Assembly: GCF_900087055.1 (NCBI RefSeq)
Contig: NZ_LT575468.1
Coordinates: 2,046,001-2,110,000, forward strand
Reading direction: 5' to 3'
From: Plesiomonas shigelloides
Lineage (GTDB): Bacteria > Pseudomonadota > Gammaproteobacteria > Enterobacterales > CAMTGL01
Length of the DNA: 64,000 nt
The position numbers were made by a program, and so were the translations under genes. The notes below the pieces were generated by a model, which searched no databases, was not told where the DNA came from, and saw only the letters and a program-made list of their open reading frames with translations. Of the stretch, positions 1-9,634 are shown in pieces (position 1 is the stretch's first letter; every line of letters starts with the position of its first letter).

Positions 1-554
1 GTATCAAATCCTAAGACGGGACCTTGTGGCTGCAGCAAGGTAATGTTTGCCATACCGCCAATGTTCAGTACCGCCCGCGCGGAATGCGCGCCAAATAGCG
101 CAGCATGAAAGGCCGGAACTAACGGCGCGCCTTGCCCGCCGAGTGCCACATCTTTACGGCGAAAATCGGCCACGGTGCAAATTCCGGTACGCGCCGTAAT
201 GATATTGGCATCGCCCAGTTGTAGGGTGAAAGGATACGGACCTTGAGGATCATGAAAAACGGTCTGCCCATGACTGCCAATGGCACGAATTTGTGCCGCC
301 TCAACCCCACTCTTTACCAGTAACTGCTGCACGGCATTGGCGAAAAAGGTGCCGAGACGCTGATCTAACTGACCGATAGCCACCAGCGTGGTGCTTTGCC
401 CATGACAGACATCCAACACCGCTTGTTTAAGCGCGGCGGGCATCGGCAAAAAATCATTGGCCAGCAACGTAACTTGCTGACCATCGGTTTCAATCAGGAC
501 ACTATCCACACCATCGAGACTGGTGCCTGACATCAGGCCAATATACTTTTCCAT
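1..554 (-). CDS. anmK: Anhydro-N-acetylmuramic acid kinase, C-terminus beyond the window
   Basis: Phosphorylates and opens 1,6-anhydro-MurNAc, a cytoplasmic step of peptidoglycan recycling that yields MurNAc-6-P. About 184 codons are visible before the window edge. The N-terminus [17 protein letters not shown] is the family's ATP-binding signature, and the later [11 protein letters not shown] and [10 protein letters not shown] motifs also fit AnmK (about 370 residues when complete). The ATG at 552-554 has GGAG six bases upstream. It lies downstream of asmA on the same strand, across a 116-base gap with short repeats. The identification is firm; only the C-terminal half is missing. Confidence 0.93.
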   Translation of the reverse strand, partial: MEKYIGLMSGTSLDGVDSVLIETDGQQVTLLANDFLPMPAALKQAVLDVCHGQSTTLVAIGQLDQRLGTFFANAVQQLLVKSGVEAAQIRAIGSHGQTVFHDPQGPYPFTLQLGDANIITARTGICTVADFRRKDVALGGQGAPLVPAFHAALFGAHSARAVLNIGGMANITLLQPQGPVLGFD

Positions 555-603
555 CACTGACTCCGCCTGCCCTGCTTGCATACCGTTGTTCGGGTTGTAA
601 ATT

Positions 604-645
604 ATGGTTTAAGAACTATATGGTTTAAAAAAATAGATGGTTTAA
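604..645. repeat. Three copies of ATGGTTTAA in the asmA-anmK gap
   Basis: ATGGTTTAA occurs at 604-612, 620-628 and 637-645 (period 16-17), with a fourth degenerate copy just after. Seen directly. No function assigned; it looks like local duplication. Confidence 0.6.
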
Positions 646-670
646 GAAACATTGGCTAAGCACTCTTAAC

Positions 671-2647
671 TCAGAGCTCACTCAGCGCTTTTTTCTCACT
701 GTCAGACAGTTTGTCGCTGCTTTGCAGCCTATCGAGCAATCGCTGTTTGTTCGCCCGCAATTGCTGTTTGATAACATTGGCCGCATCGATCCGATAGCGC
801 AAATCATTAAAGCTGCCATATACCTGCAGTGGAATGCTCAATTGCGACCACTCTGGCCCTAAATCTAAGCGGTTATTAATCTGCAACTGGCACTGCTTAG
901 CCGCCCAATCCAGTGTACCGGTAGCATTCAACAGCAGTTTGTCATCCTGCGCATTCAGGCGCGCGATTTTGATCTGCCCATTTTGCAAATTCAGATCTGC
1001 CAGTAAACGGTTAAGGTGGGTCGTATAAGCCACGGGCTGGCCGGAAAACTGTTTGCCACGTAGCCGTTCGACAGTACTGCTTAGCAGATAAGATAGATTG
1101 ATACCGTCAAACGAGACATCCGAGGCTTGGAGAGTCAAAAAGCCATGACTGGTCTGCAAACTTGGCCAACCACTGAACTGCCAACGCCCACTGGCGTTAA
1201 ACATGCCACTGGCGTTAAATCCGGTATTCAGCCATGCCATCACCGATGACACCGGCATACTGCGGATCACTGGATTGAGAGAAAACTGCGTCGGTTCAGA
1301 CAATAGATTAATGCGTCCGGTAGCACTGACATCGCCGCCCAAACCCTGCATGCTAAATTGATCGATATCGACCACGCCTTGTTGGACGGTGGCATCCAGT
1401 GACACTTGCTGGAATGGCTGCTGCCGCCAGCGGATCTGCTGAATGCGCAACGTGACAAAGCCGTCGACCTGATACAGATCGCGCAATGAACGCTCTGGCT
1501 TCTCTGCCGATACGTCAGCTGGTGCTGATGACATCACCTCGGCATCATCGGAGCTCTCGGCTGTCTGCGAGGCTATCGCAGGGTTATCCGGCTGATGACT
1601 GGTTGATGTTATTCGGGATGCGGTTTTATCGCCAGACAGAGACAGCTCACGCCACAACGGTAGCACCTCATCCAAATCCAGATATGGGCTATTCAGATTG
1701 ATATCCACAAAGCCCGGCACTGGGCGAGATTTCAAAATGAGCTCACCGCCCAATTTGACGATCGGTGAATCAATACTGATGTTACTGAGCGCCAATCGCC
1801 CTTCACGGCGATCCAGCAGTACGCTAAAGCGGCTATCAATCAGCTGCGGCTCGCGCTCCGGTTGCAGTTTGGATTGCAGGCTCAAACGCAGTTGATTTTC
1901 AGTCAAGCTCAGCACGCTGATATCGTGATTGAGGCTCAGTTGCCCTTGGTAACTGAGCTGAATCAGATCGTCTGGCAGATGAATTTCGGAGGTGATCTCA
2001 ATCGGATAACGCCCTTTGACAGGCTCGCTCAACATCATATTCAGATGTTCAAAATCGACCTGATGCTCGCCTTTGCGCCAGATCAGTTTGCCGTCATTAA
2101 TGCGAATGCTGCGTAACGAGACCTGCCAGCCATCGTGGCGCTCCGGCACGGCAGATTTGGATGCGGGAGTTTCCGTATTAGAGCCAGATATGCTCAGCAA
2201 GCCGTCATCGCTATTTTCTGATGAGGCGCTATTGGAAGTGTCAGCCGCATCGGCTACCGGCTCGAGCAGCGCATCCCAGTTACTGACGCCATTGGCGGCT
2301 ACTTCAATCGCGGTTTCTGCTTGATCGAATTGCACACGTTTGATGACCAGATCTTTGGTCAACAAAGCCGGCAAGCTGATATGCAGTGAAAGTTTTTTCG
2401 CTTGTAGGATGTAAGGATCTCGATAGCCTGCCGGACTACTGAGGCGAGTCTCCCCCGCTTCCAGTTGCAGGCCATGATAAAACCCCCAGCGCAGAGGGCC
2501 GTCGATGTGTAACGTCTGGCCGGTACGGACTTTGACCTTATCGACCAGTAGCGTCTTTAATGCCCGAGTATCAATGGACAATATCAGCAGTGCTATGCCT
2601 AACCCAAAAACGGCGATAACACCGGCCACTAACGCCAGCTTTCTCAT
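671..2647 (-). CDS. asmA: AsmA family protein, inner-membrane-anchored envelope factor
   Basis: 658 residues, close to E. coli AsmA (617). Residues 5-25 form an uncleaved signal anchor; the rest is periplasmic and rich in the alternating beta pattern of AsmA/TamB-type lipid-transfer proteins. Two low-complexity Ser/Ala/Asp/Glu-rich stretches (about 135-165 and 350-380) account for the extra length. The ATG follows GGAGCAAGG closely. It sits downstream of dcd and udk on the same strand, as in E. coli. AsmA proteins are thought to move phospholipid between membranes; this is family knowledge, not seen here. Confidence 0.92.
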   Translation of the reverse strand: MRKLALVAGVIAVFGLGIALLILSIDTRALKTLLVDKVKVRTGQTLHIDGPLRWGFYHGLQLEAGETRLSSPAGYRDPYILQAKKLSLHISLPALLTKDLVIKRVQFDQAETAIEVAANGVSNWDALLEPVADAADTSNSASSENSDDGLLSISGSNTETPASKSAVPERHDGWQVSLRSIRINDGKLIWRKGEHQVDFEHLNMMLSEPVKGRYPIEITSEIHLPDDLIQLSYQGQLSLNHDISVLSLTENQLRLSLQSKLQPEREPQLIDSRFSVLLDRREGRLALSNISIDSPIVKLGGELILKSRPVPGFVDINLNSPYLDLDEVLPLWRELSLSGDKTASRITSTSHQPDNPAIASQTAESSDDAEVMSSAPADVSAEKPERSLRDLYQVDGFVTLRIQQIRWRQQPFQQVSLDATVQQGVVDIDQFSMQGLGGDVSATGRINLLSEPTQFSLNPVIRSMPVSSVMAWLNTGFNASGMFNASGRWQFSGWPSLQTSHGFLTLQASDVSFDGINLSYLLSSTVERLRGKQFSGQPVAYTTHLNRLLADLNLQNGQIKIARLNAQDDKLLLNATGTLDWAAKQCQLQINNRLDLGPEWSQLSIPLQVYGSFNDLRYRIDAANVIKQQLRANKQRLLDRLQSSDKLSDSEKKALSEL

Positions 2648-2664
2648 CCTTGCTCCGCGCTGTT

Positions 2665-2690
2665 CTGAGATTAAATATACTGAGATTAAA
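2665..2690. repeat. Tandem CTGAGATTAAA pair between dcd and asmA
   Basis: CTGAGATTAAA is repeated at 2665-2675 and 2680-2690 (period 15) in the 60-base gap between dcd and asmA. Confidence 0.5.
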
Positions 2691-2707
2691 GTTACAAGTT
2701 CAGGGTA

Positions 2708-3289
2708 TCAATCTTTATCGATACGGCTCGCGACCGCCCCTTGCTGGCCTTTGTATTTGGCATCAGCACGGCTGTTATATGGACGCGCAGCAGGGCCAGT
2801 CAATGGCTCGAAGCTCAGGGCTCCAATCAACATTTTAGGACGCAGCGCCAGCGGCAATTTACCGGAGTTGTAGAACTCCAACACAATACGCCCCTGCCAA
2901 CCCGGATCGATACGATGGGCGGTCACGTGTACCATCAATCCCAGACGGGCCAGCGATGAACGACCATCTAACCAGCCTACCACATCATCCGGTAAAGTAA
3001 CCGATTCATGGGTAACGGCGAGAGCCAGCTCACCTGGGTGCAGGAAAAAGGGCTCATTCTCTTCCAGCACAATCTCGTCGCTCATCACACGTTCAAGAGC
3101 GGCGGTGACTTCATCTTTCGGCCCACTCAGATCGATAAACGCCGCTGTATGATCCCGGAATACGCGAAATTTATTGCCCAAACGGACATCCACGGTGGCT
3201 CCGTTAATGCGCTCAACTGGCGGACGCGGTTCTATCTGGATCCGCCCGGCATCCAACGCGGCTTCAATATCGGTATCACATAAACGCAT
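2708..3289 (-). CDS. dcd: dCTP deaminase
   Basis: Deaminates dCTP to dUTP, which dUTPase then turns into dUMP for thymidylate synthesis. 193 residues, identical in length to E. coli Dcd. The nucleotide-binding DGRSSLAR motif is at 108-115 and the catalytic Glu138 of E. coli is matched by E138 in IVLEF. The start ATG is preceded by GGAGAAG. Lies between udk and asmA on one strand, the usual enterobacterial order. Confidence 0.97.
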   Translation of the reverse strand: MRLCDTDIEAALDAGRIQIEPRPPVERINGATVDVRLGNKFRVFRDHTAAFIDLSGPKDEVTAALERVMSDEIVLEENEPFFLHPGELALAVTHESVTLPDDVVGWLDGRSSLARLGLMVHVTAHRIDPGWQGRIVLEFYNSGKLPLALRPKMLIGALSFEPLTGPAARPYNSRADAKYKGQQGAVASRIDKD

Positions 3290-3334
3290 GGTTGATCTTC
3301 TCCAAACTGGCTGCCTTTTACAGCGGTTTCCTTT

Positions 3335-3366
3335 AAAAAACAGGCTGGTAGAACCAGCCTGTTTTT
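3335..3366 (-). terminator. Terminator downstream of udk
   Basis: Perfect stem AACAGGCTGG / CCAGCCTGTT with a 5-base loop, followed on the minus strand by a run of six T. It is A/T-flanked on both sides but only udk needs it, so dcd probably has its own promoter. Confidence 0.85.
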
Positions 3367-3453
3367 AAGCAACGTATCGACATGTCTAATGCAGTTTCTA
3401 ACGCGATAACCTCGATACCGTTGCCGCGCACTATCTTGTTATCATCGTCAGGC

Positions 3454-4098
3454 TTAGTCGCTCAACATCTGAGTGATTTTGGCCTTGAGAATATCAATCG
3501 CAATCCGGTTTTTGCCGCCACGCGGTACAATGATGTCAGCGTACTGCTTGGATGGCTCGATAAATTGCAAGAACATTGGACGCACGGTTTTCTGATACTG
3601 CTCGAGAACCGATTCCATCGTCCGGCCACGCTCGGTTACGTCACGCTTCACACGGCGCAGCAGACAGATATCCAGCGGTGTATCGATGAAAATCGAGGCA
3701 TGCATTTCGCCGCGCAGGCGTGCATCCGTCAACAACAGAATCCCTTCCAGAATAATGACCTTCTTCGGCTCGAAGTGGATAGTTTCCTGCTTACGGGTAT
3801 GTTCAACATAGCTGTACTGAGGAATTTCTACCGCTTCGCCACGCTGTAACATCTGCAAATGCTGCAGCAGCAAATCGTGGTCCATGGCTTTTGGGTGGTC
3901 ATAGTTGGTCTTGACCCGCTCTTCCATGGCCAGATGGCTCTGATCTTTGTAATAGCAGTCTTCAGAGATCACGCCGATCTGAGCGTCTCCCAGCTGTTCG
4001 CACAGCTCACGGTAAATAGTGCTAGCAATAAGACTCTTACCTGACGCCGAAGCGCCCGCAATACCGATGATGAGACACTGCTGAGATTGTTCTGTCAT
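3454..4098 (-). CDS. udk: Uridine kinase
   Basis: Phosphorylates uridine and cytidine with GTP/ATP in pyrimidine salvage. 214 residues (E. coli 213). Walker A GASASGKS at 15-22; [10 protein letters not shown], the EGILLL stretch and the R-rich lid ([13 protein letters not shown]) are characteristic of uridine kinase rather than phosphoribulokinase. Its own terminator follows. A 155-residue plus-strand ORF inside it is only an antisense shadow. Confidence 0.97.
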   Translation of the reverse strand: MTEQSQQCLIIGIAGASASGKSLIASTIYRELCEQLGDAQIGVISEDCYYKDQSHLAMEERVKTNYDHPKAMDHDLLLQHLQMLQRGEAVEIPQYSYVEHTRKQETIHFEPKKVIILEGILLLTDARLRGEMHASIFIDTPLDICLLRRVKRDVTERGRTMESVLEQYQKTVRPMFLQFIEPSKQYADIIVPRGGKNRIAIDILKAKITQMLSD

Positions 4099-4182
4099 AT
4101 GAAAAGCTCTGATTACTCTGGTGGCGTGAAAATAAACCTTATGATTATAAGAAATTTGACCCTTATCACGCCAGCGTTGTTT

Positions 4183-5295
4183 TTAACTTATGTTACGAAC
4201 TGCAATCTCTGTGGCGATTGATTCGCCAGACCAGTACATTTTGGCGGCAATTTTGGCGGCCAACTGGCGATAAATCAGAGCAAACTCGCTTTCCGGCGCG
4301 GCCACAACGGTCGGGGTGCCGTTATCCAAATCTTCACGCAAGCGAATATGCAGTGGAATTTGCGCCAGCAGTTCAGCGTGATATTTCTCTGCCAAACGTG
4401 CCGCGCCGCCGGTACCAAAAATCGCTTCATGGTGGCCGCACTGGCTGCAAATATGCATGCTCATGTTTTCCACCAAGCCGAGCACCGGCACATGCACTTT
4501 TTCAAACATGGCGATGCCTTTGGCCGCATCCAGCAAAGCCACATCTTGCGGCGTCGTTACCACCAGTGCTGCGGTTACCGGTGTTTGCTGAGATAAGGTC
4601 AGCTGAATATCCCCGGTACCCGGCGGCATATCGATCACCAGATAGTCCAGATCTGGCCACCAGGTTTCATTCAGCAATTGCCCCAGCGCGCGGCTAGCCA
4701 TCGGCCCACGCCAAATCGTGGCACTATCTTGATCGACCAAATAGCCGATAGAGTTCGCCACAATACCGTGCGCACTGACCGGCACCATATGCTGACCATC
4801 GGGCGAGGTAGGACGCTGGTCTTCACTACCGAGCATCAAGGGAATCGATGGACCGTAGATATCCGCATCCAACAAACCGACTTTGGCCCCTTCGGCGGCC
4901 AGCGCCAATGCCAGATTGACGGAGGTGCTGGATTTGCCCACCCCGCCCTTACCGGAGCTCACCGCGATGATATTTTTGACGCCTTTAACGCCAGGCTGCT
5001 CATTCGCGCGTTTCAAGGTTGCGATTTGGTATTCCAGTACCCAGCGCACCTGACGCACGTCAGGTAATTGCAGCAACGCCGCATCAATGGCTTGTTGCAG
5101 GGCAATAAAGCCACTTTGCCACGCAAACGGCATTTGTAAGCGCACGGTCAACTCGCCGCGACGCAATGAGGCTTGCTTAAGTGCATTCAGGGTGCTGAGT
5201 GGTTGTTGCAGTGTTGGGTGAGAAAAGCCATCCAACAGCGGTAATACTTGCGCACTCAGATCAGTTTCGGAGCTAAAAAGTGATTTGAGACCCAT
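4183..5295 (-). CDS. apbC: Iron-sulfur cluster carrier protein (ApbC/Mrp)
   Basis: P-loop ATPase that carries [4Fe-4S] clusters to apo-proteins. 370 residues (E. coli Mrp 369). An N-terminal MIP18/DUF59-like segment (about 1-95) is followed by the deviant Walker A GKGGVGKSS at 115-123, the MPPGTGD motif near 223, and the cluster-binding C283-x-x-C286, the same positions as in E. coli. It is divergent from metG, as in E. coli. Likely clients nearby are hydrogenase, SdaA and fumarase, but that is only inference from neighbourhood. Confidence 0.96.
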   Translation of the reverse strand: MGLKSLFSSETDLSAQVLPLLDGFSHPTLQQPLSTLNALKQASLRRGELTVRLQMPFAWQSGFIALQQAIDAALLQLPDVRQVRWVLEYQIATLKRANEQPGVKGVKNIIAVSSGKGGVGKSSTSVNLALALAAEGAKVGLLDADIYGPSIPLMLGSEDQRPTSPDGQHMVPVSAHGIVANSIGYLVDQDSATIWRGPMASRALGQLLNETWWPDLDYLVIDMPPGTGDIQLTLSQQTPVTAALVVTTPQDVALLDAAKGIAMFEKVHVPVLGLVENMSMHICSQCGHHEAIFGTGGAARLAEKYHAELLAQIPLHIRLREDLDNGTPTVVAAPESEFALIYRQLAAKIAAKMYWSGESIATEIAVRNIS

Positions 5296-5358
5296 CCCGT
5301 GTTCTCCTTTTTTGTTTGTCCGCTATCCCTGTTGGCCGTAATGGCGTGTGGTGTGCTC

Positions 5359-5447
5359 GCGTGGTTTAAGGCCACGCATCGACACCGTCATGACCACAAG
5401 GGATCGTCGGATCGGGTTTTGTTCTCATGACCGCCCAAGGTTGGGCG
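5359..5447. promoter_or_regulatory. Two hairpins in the apbC-metG divergent gap
   Basis: GCGTGG/CCACGC spans 5359-5377, and CGCCCAA/TTGGGCG (two-base loop) spans 5432-5447. Both lie in the 265-base gap between divergent apbC and metG. No promoter hexamers stand out. They could be leader structure or protein sites; the role is unknown. Confidence 0.35.
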
Positions 5448-5560
5448 AATTTGACCGGCAAATCAACCCCATTGATTGCAGGGTGGTAGCGGTGTGCCGG
5501 ATGATGGGGTAACATCACGGGATCCGTAAATCCAATGACAAGACAGCAGAACTAACCATT

Positions 5561-7606
5561 ATGTCTCAAGATGCTAAGGCTCCTTCAGCGAGAAAACTTC
5601 TGGTAACGTGCGCTCTGCCGTACGCTAACGGCTCTATCCACCTCGGCCATATGCTGGAACACATTCAGGCAGATATCTGGGTTCGTTTCCAGCGCATGCG
5701 CGGCCATGAGGCTTATTTTGTCTGCGCCGATGACGCGCACGGCACGCCTATCATGCTGAAAGCCCAGCAGATGGGGATTGCACCGGAGCAGATGATTGCT
5801 GATGTGAGCGCCGAGCATCAGGCCGATTTCGCGGGCTTCAATATCAGCTTCGATAACTACCACTCTACGCACAGCGATGAAAACCGTGAATTGGCTAGCC
5901 TGATTTATGGCCGCCTGAAAGAGAACGGTTTTATCAAGAGTCGCACCATTTCCCAGCTGTTCGACCCAGAAAAGAGCATGTTCTTGCCTGATCGCTTCGT
6001 AAAAGGCACTTGTCCGAAGTGTAAAGCTGAAGATCAGTATGGCGATAACTGCGAAGTGTGTGGTGCAACCTACAGCCCAACCGAGCTGATTAACCCACGC
6101 TCAGCGGTATCCGGCGCCACTCCGGTGATGAAGGAAACCGAACACTTCTTCTTCGACCTGCCCTCTTTTGAAGGCATGCTGAAAGCGTGGATCCGCTCTG
6201 GCTCCCTGCAAGACGAAGTGGCGAACAAGATGCAGGAATGGTTTGAGTCTGGCCTGCAGCAGTGGGATATCACCCGTGATGCGCCATACTTCGGCTTCGA
6301 AATTCCTGATGCGCCGGGCAAATATTTCTACGTTTGGCTGGATGCGCCAATCGGCTACATGGGTTCATTCAAGAACCTGTGCGACAAGTGTGGCGACATC
6401 AACTTTGATGATTTCTGGAAAACCGATTCTGAGGCCGAGCTGTATCACTTCATCGGCAAAGACATCGTGTACTTCCACAGCCTGTTCTGGCCAGCAATGC
6501 TGGACGGCAGCCAATTCCGCAAGCCGACCAACGTCTTCGTGCACGGTTATGTGACCGTAAACGGTGCCAAGATGTCTAAGTCACGCGGCACCTTTATCAA
6601 GGCCGGTACTTACCTCAAGCACTTAGATCCAGATTGCCTGCGTTACTACTACGCCGCCAAGCTGTCTGCTCGTATCGACGATCTGGATTTGAATCTGGAT
6701 GACTTCGTACAGCGTGTGAACGCCGATATCGTGAATAAGCTGGTTAACTTGGCTTCCCGTAACGCCGGTTTCATCACTAAGCGTTTTGACGGCAAGCTGG
6801 CCGACACGCTGGCTGATGCCGCGCTGTATCAGGAATTTATCGATGCCGCTGAGCTGATTGCCCAAGCCTACGAGAGCCGCGAATACGGTAAAGCCATTCG
6901 TGAAATCATGGCGCTGGCTGACAAAGCTAACCGCTATGTTGACGAACAAGCACCGTGGGTTGTAGCGAAGCAAGAAGGCCGCGATGCCGACCTGCAAGCC
7001 ATCTGCTCAATGGGTATCAATCTGTTCCGTGTGCTGATGACTTACCTTAAGCCTGTCATGCCACAGCTGAGCGAGCGAGCGGAAGCGTTCTTAAACAGCC
7101 AACTGACATGGGATGCGATCGCCACGCCACTGCTGGGCCATCAGGTCAATCCATTCAAAGCACTGTTCAGCCGTATCGATACGGACAAAGTGAATGCCAT
7201 GATTGAAGAGTCCAAAGAAGAGGCTGCAGCGGCTATGCCAGCGAAAGAGCCAACTGAACTGGATAAAAACCCAATCAGCGAAACCATCAGCATTGATGAC
7301 TTCAGCAAAGTGGATCTGCGTGTTGCACTGATTGCTAAAGCAGAATCTGTGCCTGAAGCCGACAAGCTGGTTAAGCTGACACTGGATCTGGGCGGTGAAA
7401 CCCGTCAGGTATTTGCCGGTATCAAAGCTGCGTACAAGCCAGAAGATCTGGAAGGCCGTATGACAGTGATGGTCGCAAACTTAGCGCCACGTAAGATGCG
7501 CTTCGGTCTGTCTGAAGGGATGGTTCTGGCTGCCGGTGCCGGTGGTAGCGATCTGTTCATCCTGAGCCCAGATAGCGGTGCCAAACCAGGCCAGCGCGTT
7601 AAGTAA
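5561..7606 (+). CDS. metG: Methionyl-tRNA synthetase
   Basis: Charges tRNA-Met and tRNA-fMet. 681 residues (E. coli 677). HIGH-type HLGH at 27-30, Zn-knuckle cysteines at 151, 154, 164 and 167, KMSKS at 337-341, an anticodon-binding helical domain, and a C-terminal tRNA-binding (Trbp111-like) domain from about 580 ([15 protein letters not shown]). The form is therefore the dimeric, two-domain-plus-EMAP type. A strong shared terminator follows. Confidence 0.98.
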   Translation: MSQDAKAPSARKLLVTCALPYANGSIHLGHMLEHIQADIWVRFQRMRGHEAYFVCADDAHGTPIMLKAQQMGIAPEQMIADVSAEHQADFAGFNISFDNYHSTHSDENRELASLIYGRLKENGFIKSRTISQLFDPEKSMFLPDRFVKGTCPKCKAEDQYGDNCEVCGATYSPTELINPRSAVSGATPVMKETEHFFFDLPSFEGMLKAWIRSGSLQDEVANKMQEWFESGLQQWDITRDAPYFGFEIPDAPGKYFYVWLDAPIGYMGSFKNLCDKCGDINFDDFWKTDSEAELYHFIGKDIVYFHSLFWPAMLDGSQFRKPTNVFVHGYVTVNGAKMSKSRGTFIKAGTYLKHLDPDCLRYYYAAKLSARIDDLDLNLDDFVQRVNADIVNKLVNLASRNAGFITKRFDGKLADTLADAALYQEFIDAAELIAQAYESREYGKAIREIMALADKANRYVDEQAPWVVAKQEGRDADLQAICSMGINLFRVLMTYLKPVMPQLSERAEAFLNSQLTWDAIATPLLGHQVNPFKALFSRIDTDKVNAMIEESKEEAAAAMPAKEPTELDKNPISETISIDDFSKVDLRVALIAKAESVPEADKLVKLTLDLGGETRQVFAGIKAAYKPEDLEGRMTVMVANLAPRKMRFGLSEGMVLAAGAGGSDLFILSPDSGAKPGQRVK

Positions 7607-7609
7607 TCG

Positions 7610-7647
7610 GCTGTTAATTAATTGCTGTTAACTAAGCTGTTAATTAA
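7610..7647. repeat. Three copies of GCTGTTAAYTAA after metG
   Basis: GCTGTTAATTAA, GCTGTTAACTAA and GCTGTTAATTAA start at 7610, 7624 and 7636, directly after the metG stop. Each carries TAA stops. Confidence 0.55.
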
Positions 7648-7660
7648 GTAACGCTGAACA

Positions 7661-7690
7661 AAAAAGAGCACGCATTGCGTGCTCTTTTTA
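7661..7690. terminator. Bidirectional terminator between metG and the dehydrogenase
   Basis: AAAAAGAGCACGC, a 3-base loop, then GCGTGCTCTTTTT. A and T runs on both sides serve both convergent genes. Confidence 0.9.
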
Positions 7691-7715
7691 TTGGTGTGAA
7701 TTGCATATCGCTTTT

Positions 7716-8678
7716 TTATAGCGTCACCACATTTTGTGGCTTACGCGCCACATAGGCTTCGATATTGTGTACCACCTGCGCCAACACTTCGCGAATTGCT
7801 GAATCTGACGCCCACGCCACATGCGGCGTGATCAGTAAGTTGTTACGCTGCGCGGCAGCCACGAGCAGTGGATGATCTGCTTTCGGCGGCTCTTCGCTGA
7901 GCACATCCAAAGCTGCACCACCTAAGTGACCGCGGTCCAGCGCTCGCAATAACGCCGCTTCGTCTACCAACGCACCTCGGCCGGTATTGATTAAGAGCGC
8001 CCCCGCCTTCATCGCACTGAGCGTCTTGTCATTCATCAACTTGGTGGTTTGCTCGGTGAGCGGACAATGCAATGACAACACATCCGCCTGTGCCAGCACA
8101 TCGCTAAACGCAGTGTAACCTTCACGCACGAACTCAGCGTCTGGCCGCTCGGCATACAGCACCTGCATGCCAACCGCATGCGCTAACGCGCCGGTTGCAC
8201 GCCCTAAAGAGCCTCGCCCCACAATCCCTAATGTGCTGCCACGTACATCGGCGATCGGATAGTTAAACGCACAAAACTGACGGCTGCTCGCCCAACGTTT
8301 TTGCTTCTGATCGGCAATCCAACCTGCCAAGTTGCGCTTCAGGGCAAAAATGAAACTCAATACATGCTCAGGCACGGTCACTTGCGCATAGTCACGCACA
8401 TTGCACACCGTAATACCGTGCGCGCTAGCGGCTGCCAAATCGATATTGTTTACGCCGGTAGCAGAAATGGCCACCATCTTCAGACGTGGCGCTAAAGACA
8501 ACGCCTCGGCATCCAGCATCACTTTATTGGTGATGATGATATCCGCATCGCCGATGCGCTCAGGTAATTTGCTTTTAGGGGTATAGGAGTACTCATGCCA
8601 TTGATGAGGCACTGCCGGACGAGGGATTTCAATATCGGCAGGGAAAGTTTCACGATCCAGAAAAACAATATTCAGCAT
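7716..8678 (-). CDS. D-isomer-specific 2-hydroxyacid dehydrogenase
   Basis: 320 residues. NAD-binding GIVGRGSLGRATG at 151-163 in a Rossmann domain, with the catalytic triad typical of the family: R234 (NTGRGALVD), E263 and H286 (TPHVAW). The AYSATGVNNID-like stretch (ISATGVNNID, 71-80) and overall length resemble hydroxypyruvate/glycerate dehydrogenases (HprA type), but substrate cannot be read from sequence. It follows the hydrogenase operon on the same strand, separated by about 190 bases with two inverted repeats, so it probably is not part of it. The role with respect to hydrogenase is unknown. Confidence 0.88.
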   Translation of the reverse strand: MLNIVFLDRETFPADIEIPRPAVPHQWHEYSYTPKSKLPERIGDADIIITNKVMLDAEALSLAPRLKMVAISATGVNNIDLAAASAHGITVCNVRDYAQVTVPEHVLSFIFALKRNLAGWIADQKQKRWASSRQFCAFNYPIADVRGSTLGIVGRGSLGRATGALAHAVGMQVLYAERPDAEFVREGYTAFSDVLAQADVLSLHCPLTEQTTKLMNDKTLSAMKAGALLINTGRGALVDEAALLRALDRGHLGGAALDVLSEEPPKADHPLLVAAAQRNNLLITPHVAWASDSAIREVLAQVVHNIEAYVARKPQNVVTL

Positions 8679-8709
8679 GATGTTCAGCCATGATGGGGTG
8701 TGATCGCTA

Positions 8710-8748
8710 ATCAGCGAGAAACAACCGTGCTAGCTGTTTCTCGCTGAT
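8710..8748. repeat. Perfect inverted repeat downstream of the hydrogenase operon
   Basis: Arms ATCAGCGAGAAACA (8710-8723) and TGTTTCTCGCTGAT (8735-8748) pair perfectly over 14 bases with an 11-base loop. No T run follows on the minus strand, so it is a poor intrinsic terminator. It could stabilise the hya mRNA 3' end or lie in the dehydrogenase leader. Confidence 0.6.
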
Positions 8749-8756
8749 GCCATGGA

Positions 8757-8816
8757 GCCTATCCTAATCGGCTAAATACTGACTCTCCATAATTGAGTAT
8801 CCGCTATAGGATAGGC
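8757..8816. repeat. Second inverted repeat next to the first
   Basis: GCCTATCCTA (8757-8766) pairs with TAGGATAGGC (8807-8816), with a 40-base gap. It lies nine bases from the preceding hairpin. Confidence 0.45.
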
Positions 8817-8869
8817 GCATAATGTGGCGATCAAATCACAGTTGACTCAACTTGCAAATAACGCGGTGA

Positions 8870-9403
8870 TCAGTTTGCGCTGCCGAGCAAAAATAACCGG
8901 CGACGCTGCAGATCCATCCCCTCTTCGGACACCGGGAACAGCTGACGAATCACCTCTTCCCCCGTGGCTCTGGCCGCCATATGACTTTCAAACAAGCGCA
9001 TGTCTGAAAAGAGCGAGCTTTGCCAAAATGCGCCCGTCACCCCAACCGAGGAGGCCACAAACGGGAACCAACCTTGCGGCAAAGGATACTGCGACTCACT
9101 GCCTTTGCTGGCGTGAATACAACCCGCTTCACACGCGGGGATCAACAGCAAGTTCATGCTCCAAGGCGTCAGCATCATCCCACGCCAGAAATGCTGCCAG
9201 CGACCGACACCAATCAGCTCAATTTGAATCTGCCGATTGATAAATGGGATATCCTGCATCGATTTTTCATAAACCTGCCGGTATGCCTGCTCAAAAATAC
9301 TGGCAGGGTTGGATTCATACCATCGCAGATTTTCATCATATACAGAGCGGTGTTCCGGACGACATAACTGTGCTTGGCTTTGCTTACCCAGTTCCTGAAA
9401 CAT
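8870..9403 (-). CDS. [NiFe]-hydrogenase assembly chaperone, HybE/HupJ type
   Basis: 177 residues. The central LTPWSMNLLLIP stretch followed by an acidic/aromatic block and EVIRQLFPVS near the C-terminus matches the HybE/HupJ family, which binds hydrogenase precursors and may check the Tat signal of the small subunit. ATG at 9401-9403 is chosen because AAGGAG sits five bases upstream; the in-frame GTG six bases earlier overlaps that ribosome site. Last gene of the hydrogenase operon. E. coli hya operons lack it, whereas rhizobial hup operons end with hupI-hupJ or similar. Family call is from recognised motifs, without a search. Confidence 0.75.
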   Translation of the reverse strand: MFQELGKQSQAQLCRPEHRSVYDENLRWYESNPASIFEQAYRQVYEKSMQDIPFINRQIQIELIGVGRWQHFWRGMMLTPWSMNLLLIPACEAGCIHASKGSESQYPLPQGWFPFVASSVGVTGAFWQSSLFSDMRLFESHMAARATGEEVIRQLFPVSEEGMDLQRRRLFLLGSAN

Positions 9404-9433
9404 GATCACTCCTTAAACTTGGTCCACCTCGGG

Positions 9434-9634
9434 TTATTCCTGCAACAAAAGAAACTGTGATTTAGGATTGTCACATTCCGGGCAACACCAGTGCTCAGGG
9501 AGCGCGCTAAACGCGGTCCCGGGAGGGATTTGCCAGACCGGGTCACCCCGCTCAGGGTGATACACCCAACCACAAATCTTGCACTCCAGCTGCGCGGAAG
9601 GCGTTAGCGCCTTGCGGTAACTGCCCTCAAACAT
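9434..9634 (-). CDS. hupI: Rubredoxin, HupI/HoxR type
   Basis: 66 residues with the rubredoxin iron site C18-x-x-C21-G and C51-x-x-C54 (CCPEC), plus the WxIPPGTxFxxLPxxWxCPxC pattern. AAGGAG lies seven bases before the ATG, and the start overlaps the hyaF/hupH stop by eight bases, so translation is coupled. Rubredoxins in hup/hox operons are reported to protect or help assemble the small-subunit clusters in air. E. coli hya has no such gene. Confidence 0.88.
   Translation of the reverse strand: MFEGSYRKALTPSAQLECKICGWVYHPERGDPVWQIPPGTAFSALPEHWCCPECDNPKSQFLLLQE

Noticed and set aside
604..645. Short regular repeats as a possible CRISPR
   Set aside because: Repeats are 9 bases with 7-8 base gaps, far too short, and no cas genes are present.
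3382..3849. 155-residue plus-strand ORF in udk
   Set aside because: Antisense to a clear uridine kinase.
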